31,195 bases of DNA from CAYZSU01 sp964480565 (GTDB lineage Bacteria; UBA10199; 2-02-FULL-44-16; JAAZCA01), in the NCBI GenBank assembly GCA_964480565.1, contig CAYZSU010000025.1:1-31195 (forward strand), written 5' to 3'. The notes below the pieces were generated by a model. It worked only from the letters and a program-made list of their open reading frames with translations. It was not told the origin of the DNA and made no database searches. This document shows, piece after piece, positions 16,583 to 26,200 of this stretch. A program made the position numbers and the translations under genes. Each line of letters opens with the position of its first letter. Position 1 is the stretch's first letter.

Positions 16583-16608
16583 ATAAAAATATTAAATCAT
16601 AACAATTG

Positions 16609-16797
16609 TTAAAAACATTGTAGCTGGCAATGCATAATACGAATATTTTCATCATTACAGAGATCACCAATGTCCTGCAGTGATACATTGTAGTCAGCTG
16701 CAATTTGATGCGCTTTTGTGCAGGATAGTTTTATTTTATCATTTTCTTTTATTTCAATATTATCCCTAATAATATGTAGTAATTTTTCTTTGTCCAT
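16609..16797 (-). CDS. Small four-cysteine HTH-like protein in W/Mo locus
   Basis: The product has 62 residues, counted from the ATG with AAAGGG upstream; a GTG three codons earlier is possible. Four cysteines stand at 26, 47, 57 and 61, the last two in CQLQCF at the very C-terminus. The middle, KAHQIAADYNVSLQDIGDLC, has the pattern of a helix-turn-helix. I recall similar short proteins ending CQLGCF beside molybdenum or FDH genes in anaerobes, but cannot name a family. Lying between the focA terminator and wtpABC, it may sense or carry metal or regulate the importer. That function is inference. Confidence 0.7.
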   Translation of the reverse strand: MDKEKLLHIIRDNIEIKENDKIKLSCTKAHQIAADYNVSLQDIGDLCNDENIRIMHCQLQCF

Positions 16798-16828
16798 GAG
16801 TAACACCCTTTCTTAGCCCTAAAATAAA

Positions 16829-16866
16829 ACTATCTTCTGGTATACTGAATGTCACCAGAAGATAGT
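16829..16866 (-). terminator. Intrinsic terminator after focA
   Basis: ACTATCTTCTGGT and ACCAGAAGATAGT form a perfect 13-bp stem with a 12-nt loop. On the minus strand the stem is followed by TTTTATTTTA. It lies about 40 bases past the focA stop and separates the FDH operon from the small-protein/wtp/cofactor genes. It could also act as an attenuator controlling read-through into the uptake genes. Confidence 0.85.
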
Positions 16867-16908
16867 AATAATTTTATAATTCATTGAATTAAATTAATAT
16901 TAACTCTA

Positions 16909-17769
16909 TTAGGTGTTTTTTGTCGCATTTCTAACATATAAAAACCAATACACTAGCCCACAAAGAATAAATCCACCAACAAAGTTTCCAAGTGTTACAG
17001 TGATAATATTATTAGTCCACATGGTTCCCCAATTAAGAGATTCTAGTAACTGAGGCGTTTTTCCTGATGCTGAAACAGCCGCATTAAACCCTTTTGCAAA
17101 TATTCCTGCTGGAATAAAATACATATTGGCAATACTATGCTCAAAGCCAGAGGTAACAAATGCCATAATAGGAAAGAAAATAGCCAATACTTTACCTGCG
17201 ATATCTTTAGCTGCAATGGCCATCATAACTGCCAAACACACCATCCAGTTACAACACACAGCGCGGAAAAAATAGGCTAAATTATGATCCAAGCCTTGCT
17301 GCACTGAACTGACTTTTGCACTTGCAATGTTTATGGCTGTGGCACCAACTGCACCATCGAGGAGACCTGAAAATTTTGCAATGATTAATGCCAAAAATAC
17401 AGAACCAATGAGATTGCCAAGATAAACAATACTCCAATTTCTCAATAATTGGCCCCATGATATTTTTTTATCAGCCAAGGCAACGCTCATTAAACAATTA
17501 CCTGTCCATAGTTCTGAACCTGGAATTATCACCATCATCAGTCCTACGCTAAAAACACCACCGATGAGAAATTTCTTTAAACCAAAAAGTGCAGGTGCAC
17601 CAGATACCGTCCAACCGGTTGCCACTGTAGTTGCAAGATGTGCTGCAAATCCAATAAATACGCCTGCTAATACGCCTAATAATAACAACTTTACTATTGA
17701 ACCAGATGCTTTTTTCTGGCCTACACCAATCAATGCATTTGAAAGGTCCGCGGGTGCTAAAAAATTCAT
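16909..17769 (-). CDS. focA: Formate/nitrite transporter (FNT family)
   Basis: This 286-residue membrane protein has about six helices and is of the FocA/NirC family of pentameric anion channels. Family motifs are GSELWTGN (84-91) and GFEHSIANMYFIP, with the pore histidine at H211. The gene follows fdhA by 15 bases with its own AAGGAG site, and the FDH context favours formate over nitrite as substrate. It would exchange formate across the membrane for the cytoplasmic dehydrogenase. A strong terminator follows. Confidence 0.93.
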   Translation of the reverse strand: MNFLAPADLSNALIGVGQKKASGSIVKLLLLGVLAGVFIGFAAHLATTVATGWTVSGAPALFGLKKFLIGGVFSVGLMMVIIPGSELWTGNCLMSVALADKKISWGQLLRNWSIVYLGNLIGSVFLALIIAKFSGLLDGAVGATAINIASAKVSSVQQGLDHNLAYFFRAVCCNWMVCLAVMMAIAAKDIAGKVLAIFFPIMAFVTSGFEHSIANMYFIPAGIFAKGFNAAVSASGKTPQLLESLNWGTMWTNNIITVTLGNFVGGFILCGLVYWFLYVRNATKNT

Positions 17770-17784
17770 TTATAGTTCTCCTTA

Positions 17785-20532
17785 TTATTTGATTTTTGTA
17801 ATTTTGCAGGCACATACTTTTAATTCAGGGATTTTGGCAATTGGATCAATGACATCGTTTGTTAATTTATTCGCTGCTGCCTCTGCAAAGTGAAATGGAA
17901 TGAAGACATCCCCTTTTCGTAATTTTTTGCCAGTGTCAACAACTCTAATATCAATACTTCCTCGCCGTGACGATACATTAACCATATCGCCATTTTTGAC
18001 TCCCAAGGCCTCAACATCAGCAGAAGACATTTCTACATATCCGTCCTTAACATACTTGGGTAGTGATTTTGTTTTACGCGTCATGGTACCTGTATGATAA
18101 TGAAACAAAATACGACCCGTCATTAATACAAAGGGATATTCGTTATCAGGCAATTCTGCAGATGGTGTATGTTCAACAGCGGAAAACAGTCCTTTTCCGC
18201 GCACAAATTTATCTTTATGTAAATATACTGTCCCCGCATGTGCTGGTGTGGGGCATGGCCATTGCAATCTTTCGCCATTTTGGATGCGGTCATATGTAAT
18301 ACCACCATATTGTGGCGTTACTGTATTTATTTCATCCATAATATCTTTAATCGATGCATAGTTCCAAAATTTACCCAATCCTTGCGCAAGACTCTGTATA
18401 ATGCGCCAATCATCGCGTGCCTCACCAGGGTGATCAACGATGTTTGCAATGGGAAGAATTCGACGTTCAGTGTTTGTAAATGTTCCCTCTTTTTCAGCAA
18501 ATGATGTGGCTGGGAATACAACATCCGCCAATTGCGCTGTTTCTGTTAAGAAAATATCCTGGCAAATAAAGAAATCCAAGGACTCAATGGCTTCCTTCAC
18601 ATGATTGGTATTTGGATCTGAAATTATCGGATTTTCACCCATGACATACAGCGCTTTAACATCACCTTTACATGCGGCATTCATTATTTCAACAATGGTC
18701 AAGCCTAGATCAGGAGACAATTTTGTCTTCCATGCAGCTTCAAACTTAGATTGCGCTGCATTATCAAGAACTTTTTGGTATCCAGGATACACATTGGGCA
18801 GTGCCCCCATATCGCATGCACCCTGCACATTATTTTGACCACGCAATGGATTCACACCAGAATTCTCTTTTCCAATATTGCCCGTTAGCATCGCCAAATT
18901 TGCAAGTGATTTAACATTATCAGTGCCATTGGAGTGCTGCGTAATTCCCATTGAATAAATGATACTACCTTGATTGCCTTCTGCTGTGGCGTACAATCTA
19001 GCGGCTTGTCTAATTTTTTCAGCTGGAATGCCTGTAATTTTTTCATATTTTTCAGGCTTATATGTTGCCACAATTTTCTTCATTGCCTCATAGTTTTCAG
19101 TTTGGCTATCAATAAATTCTTTATTTTCCAACCCTTCCTCTATGATGACATTCATTATTGTATTGATCCAAGCAACATCTGTGCCGCTTTTTTGGCGTAA
19201 CCAAAGAGTAGCATACTTCGCTAGCTCAATTTCTCGTGGATCAACAACAATTAGTTTTGCACCATTAAACATAACTGCTCGCTTTATAAGCGTTGCAATA
19301 ACTGGATGTGTTTCCGTTGTATTGGATCCTGTAACAAGAATAACCTTTGCATGTTCAACTTCTGCAATGGAATTTGTCATTGCCCCAGAACCAAGGGTTG
19401 TTGCAAGACCTGCAACAGTCGACGCATGGCATAAACGCGCGCAATGATCAACATTATTTGTGCCGATGACACTTCTAATAAATTTTTGAAATAAATAGTT
19501 TTCTTCATTGGTGCAACGTGCTGAAGACAGTCCAGCTATTGAATTTGCCCCATGTTTGGATTTAATTTCCGACAATTTTCCAGCCGCATAGCAAATCGCT
19601 TCATCCCATTCGACCTCAACTAAATTACCCTCTTTTCGAATAAGTGGTTTTTTTAGCCTATCGTCCCTTGTGATAAAATCCAGGCCAAAGCGACCCTTCA
19701 CACATGTTTTACCAAAGTTTGGTCCCTGCTCCGTGCCACTAACTTTAATGATACTATCCTTAACACCCTTATCCGTATGCATTTTTTTAACCGCAATATC
19801 CAGCTGGCAACCCACGCCACAATACGGACATGTGGTGACACATGTCTTTTCAATATCTTTATTTCGAATACGCTTAACATCGCTATAAATTTGCTTTTCA
19901 GTAATTGCACCTACAGGACAAATTTGAATACATTCGCCACAGCCATCACAATCTGAATCTCTCCACTGCTTATACCCTGTACCAACGGTTGTATCGATAC
20001 CTCTATTGACAAAACTTAAATGCCCTTTTCCCTGCACTTCCTTACAGGCCTTTACGCAGCGTTGGCATTGAATGCACTTTGATGCATTGTATTTTAAGAC
20101 ATTTGCTGAAATATCCGTATGTTTATGCAACTCTTCCCATATTGGAGGTAGCTTTCGTTCTTTTTTTCCCAAAGAATAACGAAAAGCCAGATCTTGCAGC
20201 TCGCAACTTCCGTCTTTGGTGCAGCTAATACAGTCATCATTGTGATTAGACAAGGTCATATCAAGAACCATACGCCTTACTTTTTCCAAGTCCTCGTCAA
20301 AGGCAGTAATACTCATGCCCTCTTCCACAGGAATTGTACATGATGGAAATGTATTTGGCCGACCATCAATCTTTACAACGCATAGACGGCATGCCGCTGT
20401 ATGCGACACTTTTTTATTATAACAAAGGTTTGGGATCTCAATGCCATGCCGCATTGCAGCTTCAAGAATTGTTTCCCCTTTTACTGCTTGAATTGCTTCG
20501 CCATCAATTGTGATTTTTACAATATCATTCAT
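17785..20532 (-). CDS. fdhA: Formate dehydrogenase catalytic subunit (Cys-type, NAD-linked complex)
   Basis: This 915-residue Mo/W-bis-MGD enzyme oxidises formate or reduces CO2. In order it has a [2Fe-2S] domain (C37, C48, C51, C65), a His-Cys [4Fe-4S] site (H97, C101, C104, C110), two ferredoxin clusters (C153-C163 and C195-C205), and the FdhF domain with its cluster (C235, C238, C242, C277). The metal ligand is a cysteine, C368 in CARLCHAS, where E. coli FdhF has selenocysteine, followed by the conserved H369. There is no signal peptide, so it is cytoplasmic. The RBS AAGGAG overlaps the end of the upstream gene. With the two NuoF/NuoE-like subunits it forms an NAD-dependent, possibly electron-bifurcating, complex. 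Confidence 0.94.
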   Translation of the reverse strand: MNDIVKITIDGEAIQAVKGETILEAAMRHGIEIPNLCYNKKVSHTAACRLCVVKIDGRPNTFPSCTIPVEEGMSITAFDEDLEKVRRMVLDMTLSNHNDDCISCTKDGSCELQDLAFRYSLGKKERKLPPIWEELHKHTDISANVLKYNASKCIQCQRCVKACKEVQGKGHLSFVNRGIDTTVGTGYKQWRDSDCDGCGECIQICPVGAITEKQIYSDVKRIRNKDIEKTCVTTCPYCGVGCQLDIAVKKMHTDKGVKDSIIKVSGTEQGPNFGKTCVKGRFGLDFITRDDRLKKPLIRKEGNLVEVEWDEAICYAAGKLSEIKSKHGANSIAGLSSARCTNEENYLFQKFIRSVIGTNNVDHCARLCHASTVAGLATTLGSGAMTNSIAEVEHAKVILVTGSNTTETHPVIATLIKRAVMFNGAKLIVVDPREIELAKYATLWLRQKSGTDVAWINTIMNVIIEEGLENKEFIDSQTENYEAMKKIVATYKPEKYEKITGIPAEKIRQAARLYATAEGNQGSIIYSMGITQHSNGTDNVKSLANLAMLTGNIGKENSGVNPLRGQNNVQGACDMGALPNVYPGYQKVLDNAAQSKFEAAWKTKLSPDLGLTIVEIMNAACKGDVKALYVMGENPIISDPNTNHVKEAIESLDFFICQDIFLTETAQLADVVFPATSFAEKEGTFTNTERRILPIANIVDHPGEARDDWRIIQSLAQGLGKFWNYASIKDIMDEINTVTPQYGGITYDRIQNGERLQWPCPTPAHAGTVYLHKDKFVRGKGLFSAVEHTPSAELPDNEYPFVLMTGRILFHYHTGTMTRKTKSLPKYVKDGYVEMSSADVEALGVKNGDMVNVSSRRGSIDIRVVDTGKKLRKGDVFIPFHFAEAAANKLTNDVIDPIAKIPELKVCACKITKIK

Positions 20533-20539
20533 TAGTCAA

Positions 20540-22378
20540 TTACTCCTTGATAATAGCATTAAATTTACATGCAGCATAACATTCACCGCAGCGAATGCAT
20601 TCTTTTTGATTGATAAAATGAGCGTCCTTTACCTTACCCGCAATACACTTGGTTGGGCATTTTTTGGCACAAATTGTACATCCCACGCATTTTTCACTGT
20701 CAATTGAATAGGTAAGAAGTTCGGCACATTTGCCTGCCGGACATTTTTTATCATTTACATGAGCCAAGTATTCATCTTTAAAACAGCGCATTGTTGCAAG
20801 AATCGGGTTTGGAGCTGTCATGCCCAAACCGCAAAGAGCTGTTTTCTGAATCGCATTAGACAGTTCTTCCAATATGCTTAAATCACTTTCATCGCCACGG
20901 CCCTTTGTGATTTTCTCTAGCAGTTTATACATTTGACGCCCACCCACTCGGCATGGCGTACATTTTCCACAGGATTCTTCCATTGTGAAATCTAAGAAAA
21001 ATTTTGCAATATCAACCATGCAGTCATCTTCGTCCATTACAATCATTCCACCAGAACCCATCATAGAGCCAAGCTGTTTTAATGTATCATAGTCGATCGG
21101 AGTATCCAGATTGTCTGTAGTAATACAGCCACCAGAAGGGCCGCCCGTTTGGACTGCTTTAAATTTCTTTCCGTCATGAATGCCATCGCCAATATTGAAA
21201 ATAATATCTTTTAGACTAGTTCCCATGGGTACTTCAATGAGGCCAACTTTATTGATCTTCCCTGCAAGGGCAAATACCTTCGTTCCTGGTGAGCCCTCTG
21301 TACCAATCGCCTTAAACCACTTGGCACCTTTACGGATAATCGTTGGAATATTTGCAAAAGTCTCAACATTATTAACAATTGTTGGCTTACCCCATAATCC
21401 CTCAACCGCTGGAAATGGCGGCTTAAATGTGGGCATTCCCCGTTTGCCTTCAATCGAATGTATTAATGCGGTTTCTTCGCCACATACAAATGCACCTGCA
21501 CCATATCTAATTTCAATTGTAAAATTAAAACCAGATCCAAAGATATTAGTTCCTAAGAAACCGTATTCATTGGCTTGTGCAATCGCAATATCAAGGCGTT
21601 TAATGGCCAGTGGATATTCCGCACGAATATAAATGATACCAGTATTTGCACCAATTGCAAAACCAGTAATAGCCATTGCCTCAAGAACTGCATGTGGATC
21701 ACCTTCAAGAACCGCACGATCCATAAAAGCACCGGGATCACCTTCATCCGCATTACAAATAACATATTTTTCAGCAGAGTCTTGAGCAGCGGCAAATTTC
21801 CACTTTAGCCCAGTTGGGAAACCGCCTCCACCACGGCCACGAAGACCTGACTGTTCAATCATTGAAATAACTGATTCAGGTGATTTTTCTAATAGCACAG
21901 TTCCTAATGCGTCATACCCTGCATTGGCGATATAATCATCGATTTTTTCAGGGTTGATTCGGCCGCTATTTCGTAACACAATCCGTGCTTGAATAGCACT
22001 ATCTATCTTTTTTTCTTTTTCAGGAAGGTACCATGTTTTCTTAATAATATCGGCACTTTTCGCATTGTTTGCAATAATATCAGGAATTTGATCGGACGTC
22101 ACATTGCCATATATAACACCCTGATTATTTTTTTTATCAAACACTTCAATCGTTGGTTCACTGTGGCAAAGCCCCATACAGCCTGTTTCAATCACCTCTA
22201 TCGTTGACGATAAATTCTTTTTTGTTATTTCAGACTGGATCGCATTATTGACTGATTCTGTTCCTGCAGCCAAACCGCATGTTCCCATTGACACATAAAT
22301 AACTGTATTTGCGCCGGATGAAAACGCATCATTGATCGTATTGGAATGTTGCTTTAAACTTTTCAAATCATTTATCAT
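20540..22378 (-). CDS. HydB/NuoF-like NADH-binding subunit of FDH complex
   Basis: This 612-residue flavoprotein is laid out like HydB of bifurcating hydrogenases. The N-terminal thioredoxin-like domain has C34, C67 and C71. The NuoF core has GLRGRGGGGFPTGLKW (178-193), ADEGDPGAFMDR (210-221) and CGEE near 299 for FMN and NADH. A [4Fe-4S] site is formed by C470, C473, C476 and C516. A bridge with H540, C546 and C551 (HVNDKKCPAGKC) is the region that binds zinc in HydB. Two C-terminal ferredoxin clusters follow (C564-C574 and C594-C604). The start at 22378 is set by GGAGAGG upstream. It passes electrons between FdhA and NAD(H); bifurcation with ferredoxin is inferred from architecture. Confidence 0.92.
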   Translation of the reverse strand: MINDLKSLKQHSNTINDAFSSGANTVIYVSMGTCGLAAGTESVNNAIQSEITKKNLSSTIEVIETGCMGLCHSEPTIEVFDKKNNQGVIYGNVTSDQIPDIIANNAKSADIIKKTWYLPEKEKKIDSAIQARIVLRNSGRINPEKIDDYIANAGYDALGTVLLEKSPESVISMIEQSGLRGRGGGGFPTGLKWKFAAAQDSAEKYVICNADEGDPGAFMDRAVLEGDPHAVLEAMAITGFAIGANTGIIYIRAEYPLAIKRLDIAIAQANEYGFLGTNIFGSGFNFTIEIRYGAGAFVCGEETALIHSIEGKRGMPTFKPPFPAVEGLWGKPTIVNNVETFANIPTIIRKGAKWFKAIGTEGSPGTKVFALAGKINKVGLIEVPMGTSLKDIIFNIGDGIHDGKKFKAVQTGGPSGGCITTDNLDTPIDYDTLKQLGSMMGSGGMIVMDEDDCMVDIAKFFLDFTMEESCGKCTPCRVGGRQMYKLLEKITKGRGDESDLSILEELSNAIQKTALCGLGMTAPNPILATMRCFKDEYLAHVNDKKCPAGKCAELLTYSIDSEKCVGCTICAKKCPTKCIAGKVKDAHFINQKECIRCGECYAACKFNAIIKE

Positions 22379-22421
22379 TATAGTATACCTCTCCATCAAA
22401 AATATAATTTACGCCTATTTT

Positions 22422-22949
22422 TTACTTACAATCACTAATAATATCTTTCACCATTTTATCCGTTACTTTGCCGTACACTTTATCATTCACCATAACAACA
22501 GGCGCCAAGCTACACGCACCTACACAACGTAATCCCCCGAGTGAAAATTTCAAATCATCCCTTGTTGACCCATCTTTTATCCCTAACTGATCTTCAAATT
22601 CTTTCATTACCTTATCCGCACCTTTGACAAAACACGCAGTGCCTGTACACACATTGACTTTATATTTTCCAGGAGGCGTAATTGTGAAAAAAGAGTAAAA
22701 CGTAATGACTCCATTAACATCTGCAAGATATAGTTTTAATTTTTTAGCAATATATAACTGCAATTCCTCTGGTAAATACCCAAAAATATGCTGTGCCTTA
22801 TGCAGACATTGAATTAAAAAACCACGATTAAATTCAATATCATCCGTTAATTCTAATGCATTCATATAGGCATTCAATTCTTCAAACTTGTCTGGGAATT
22901 TACTAAAAAGTGATTGCGATGAGCAGCAATCGGTTTTATTACAAGGCAT
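22422..22949 (-). CDS. NuoE/HydC-like [2Fe-2S] subunit of FDH complex
   Basis: This is a 175-residue thioredoxin-fold subunit. Its [2Fe-2S] ligands are C101 and C106 (CTGTAC) plus C142 and C146 (RCVGAC), the standard NuoE spacing. The N-terminal MPCNKTDCC is an extra Cys cluster of unknown meaning. It is the first gene of the FDH operon, has AAGGAG before the ATG, and is followed 43 bases later by the HydB/NuoF-like gene. It should sit beside the flavin subunit in the complex. Confidence 0.92.
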   Translation of the reverse strand: MPCNKTDCCSSQSLFSKFPDKFEELNAYMNALELTDDIEFNRGFLIQCLHKAQHIFGYLPEELQLYIAKKLKLYLADVNGVITFYSFFTITPPGKYKVNVCTGTACFVKGADKVMKEFEDQLGIKDGSTRDDLKFSLGGLRCVGACSLAPVVMVNDKVYGKVTDKMVKDIISDCK

Positions 22950-23065
22950 TCGCTTCTCCTTTATAACATTTTGGCTTATTTTTGTAGAACAATCGCTTAG
23001 CTGATCTGAAGTAACTATGTCGTCTACATGCGATTTATGAGAGCTGGGTATAGCTCAGTAGAATA

Positions 23066-23100
23066 ATTATAGTCAAGTGAATACAGCAGATTAAAACAAT
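23066..23100 (-). promoter_or_regulatory. Candidate promoter of the FDH operon
   Basis: On the minus strand a perfect TATAAT (23071-23066) lies about 115 bases upstream of the NuoE-like ATG. The -35 region at 17-18 bases is weak (TTTAAT/TTAATC). A 5-bp hairpin (23041-23056) would fall near the transcript start. I see no recognisable Moco riboswitch in the leader. Confidence 0.3.
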
Positions 23101-23216
23101 TTATTGGAATTAACACTTCAGTACATTAGCATTATTAATATATTATGGAGCTGCTCTCAAAATAGTTATTTGAAGCTACCCGTTGACAGCCTTATCATTA
23201 CTCATCTGCATGTCCT

Positions 23217-26200
23217 TTAGGTATTATTGCAGCCTGGCCCGGAAAATGAACTTCTGCCGCCGGAGATAGGTGTAATGCTTATCTGTGTACTGATTCTTTC
23301 CTTCAATGCAGGTACATGGGAGATAATTCCAATCAGCTTACCGTCCTCCTGAAGCCCGGATAATGTGTCAAGCGCGGTTTCAAGAGCGTCTTCATCCAAG
23401 GTACCGAAGCCTTCATCTAGAAACAACGAATCCACACGTACGTTGCGACTTGCCATTTTGGAAAGTCCCAATGCCAATGTAAGACTGACAATGAAACTTT
23501 CTCCACCGGACAGATTCTTGGTCGATCTAATTTCACCGGCCTGATAATTATCAACAACATTTAATTCCAAAGGCTGCTTATCATCACGAATAAGCAGGTA
23601 ACGGTCGGTCATCTTTTTCAGCTGACGATTGGCATGTGACACCATCAAATCAAAGGTCAATCCTTGAGCAAAATTGCGGTATTTTTTGCCGTCTGCAGAA
23701 CCGATCAGAACATGCAGTTTTTCGAAACGTGTGCATTCTTTTTTCTGAGCTTTAATGACGGTTTGTTTTTCCTTTACCCGCTCTATCGCAGATGTATTCC
23801 CACTCAATTTGTATTTGAGACCAACAATGTCATCACACAGCTCTTTTAGAGATTCTTCATATTCCTTGAATTGCAATTCCAAGTCCGTAAGGGATTTATC
23901 TGTAACCTTATGTTCTATCTCAGTGGCCAAACGCATTTCACGGTCTTTTTGTCTGGCCTTAAGCTCAGTTCCCGCATTATCCAATTCCTTTGACCGGAAG
24001 GATAAAGATTCCCGTTCTTCATTGGTCAGCCTGGCCTCGAGAAACAATTTCTCATCTGCAAAGCCTGCCGGATTCAGAGCTACCGAAAAATCAGTTTCCG
24101 CTTTATTCAGTTCAGGCGTTCTTTGCAGGATGCGCTTCTTCAGGGATTCAACTTGGGTTTTCGCCGTTGTCAGTTTCTGCTGCAGCTCGGCGTTCAGGTC
24201 TCTTGCTTTCTTCTCTGCCTTCTCGGCTTCGGCAATAGCTTTGCTCAGCCGGCCGTCTTCTTCATCAGGCTTTTTGTCGCCATACAATTGCTTTCGCTCA
24301 TCTGTCCCGTCGGTCAGCTCCTTTTTGAGTCGTTCTAGATTTCCCTGTTTCTCAGTCAGAGCCTTAGCCTGCGTATCAATCACGGCATCCAGACCCTTCA
24401 CCTCGCTATCGATGGCGGCAATCTGTTTTTCAATGTCAGTCTTTAATTTTACCTGTCCCTGCCATGCCTTCAGCCTTGATTTGAGGGATTCAAGCAGCGC
24501 CTCGACTTCTGTCTCCGGTATTTCAGTGATACCAAGTGGCTGAAGTTTTCCAGAAACAGCCAGCTTGAGTTCATTAAAGCCGGTCCGAAGTTTTGTGAGA
24601 GCATCTTTCAATTCCGTAAGGGTCTTTTCAGTGGCCTTTTTGTCATTGGCCGCTTCGGTTTCCAGCTTCTCGCTGTCATTCAGGTTTTTACGAGCAGCGG
24701 TTTCCGCCTGTTCAAGTTTTTTGATGATGGCTTCCTGTTCGTCTGCCTTGTCTATCAGCTTGGTCAGCGATTCGATCTTTTGCTCTATTTCATCGGGAAC
24801 CGGAATATTGCCCTCGGCAAAGGGATGCTCGGTCGAGCCACAAAGAGGACACGGTTTGCCGTCTTCCAGCTTTGTCCGGTGGTCTTCAAGCTCCTCGACT
24901 TTCCTGATAAAAACCATTTCACGAAGAAGGGTTTCCTTCTCAGTACGATATTCTCGGAGCAGTTTGTCACCCAGCAATTCGCTCAGGGCATCCTTGCCTT
25001 GCTGAAGATTTTTACCGGCGGTCTCCAGCTTCTGTTTTTTGAGGGTACACTGTTTGGTGGCTTTCTCCAGTTTCTTTGTGGCATCTGTTACGGCCGTATC
25101 GGCTTTTTCGAGATCGGCTTCTTTCTGCGTGGCTTCCTGTTGTTTGGCGAGCAGGTTACCGAATTGTTCTTCAACACCGGCAAGTTCACTAATCAGCCAC
25201 TCATCCCGTGTATTCTCTCTGAGGTACTGCTCTGCAGCCTCCAGCATTTTCTCTGTGGAAGTTCGTTTTCCATGTTCCTTCACCCGGGTCTGCTTGTCGG
25301 TCTCAATCTTTGCAGCTTCCTTGGTACAGATATCAGCGCCTTCTGATACTGCCTTTGTCTGTTCCGCAATCATTTGATCAAGCAACCGGATTTTCTGGAT
25401 CAACGGGCCTGCCGTTTTCAGTTCCTCTTTGGCTTTTTTGGTGAACTGTTCAGCAGATTTGAGAGCCTCAGTTTGTGTGTTTGCTAATGTTTCCAGTTCA
25501 GGAAGTGCGGCTTCATCCGTTTTAAAAGCAGCCTGATCATCTGACTGCTGTGTTCGAATGGCTGTGAGCATTGCATACGATCCATCCAGTGACGCGGCCT
25601 TTGTGGCCTGTTCAAGTTTGGCTCGTTCCGGTTTGAACGCCTTGTTATCGACCTTCAGTTTGGCGGCCTCATCCGTAAGGCAGAGGATCTCCTTTTGCAG
25701 ACCCTCAATGATGGTCAGCCATGTGATGGCTTTGCCTGTTTCGGTCGATTTACCGGCAAGCTCAGTCTCTTGTTTCTGCTTGGTCGCAAGATCACCTTGA
25801 ATTTCCTTTTCCTGTTCCGGCTCCAAAACTGAGATACCCGATATTTCCGCCTGCAGTAGATTCAGTGTTTTACGCTCATCACTCTGACGCTCATGGACAC
25901 AACGTGATATTGCCGAATAAATCTCTGTGCCGGTGATCTGTTCCAAAATTTTTGACTTTTGCTCTGCATCTGCCTTCAAAAAAGTATCAAAACCACCTTG
26001 AGCCAGCAGGATGGATCGGGTAAATCTCTCAAAATCCATTCCTGTTTTTTCTTCGATAACACCTGCGACTAGACTCTTTTTTGTTTCAATCGGTTTGCCT
26101 GTATTGGCATCTGCAATCTGATGTTCCTGATCCTGTAAATTGCCGTCAGCCTTCTTTCGAGCACGTCGCTGCTCCCAGTGGCAACGAAAGCGGCCAAACT

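Noticed and set aside
16293..16586. Plus-strand frame containing a repeated DSRFISKSFK peptide
   Set aside because: The repeated peptide is the antisense reading of the 35-bp direct repeats around the inserted element.
23041..23060. tRNA-like 5' segment (GGGTATAGCTCAGTAG)
   Set aside because: It resembles an acceptor end plus D-arm, but no anticodon stem, T-arm or matching acceptor strand follows. I treat it as chance or a small hairpin near the FDH promoter.
22950..23216. Molybdenum-cofactor riboswitch upstream of the FDH operon
   Set aside because: I looked for a long structured leader, but only a short hairpin is visible and nothing matches a motif I know.
23755..25377. Long plus-strand open frames opposite sbcC
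   Set aside because: They lie antisense to a clear SbcC coiled coil and have Ser/Phe/Cys-rich compositions typical of the complement of Lys/Glu/Thr-rich coding. No start signals or family motifs are seen.
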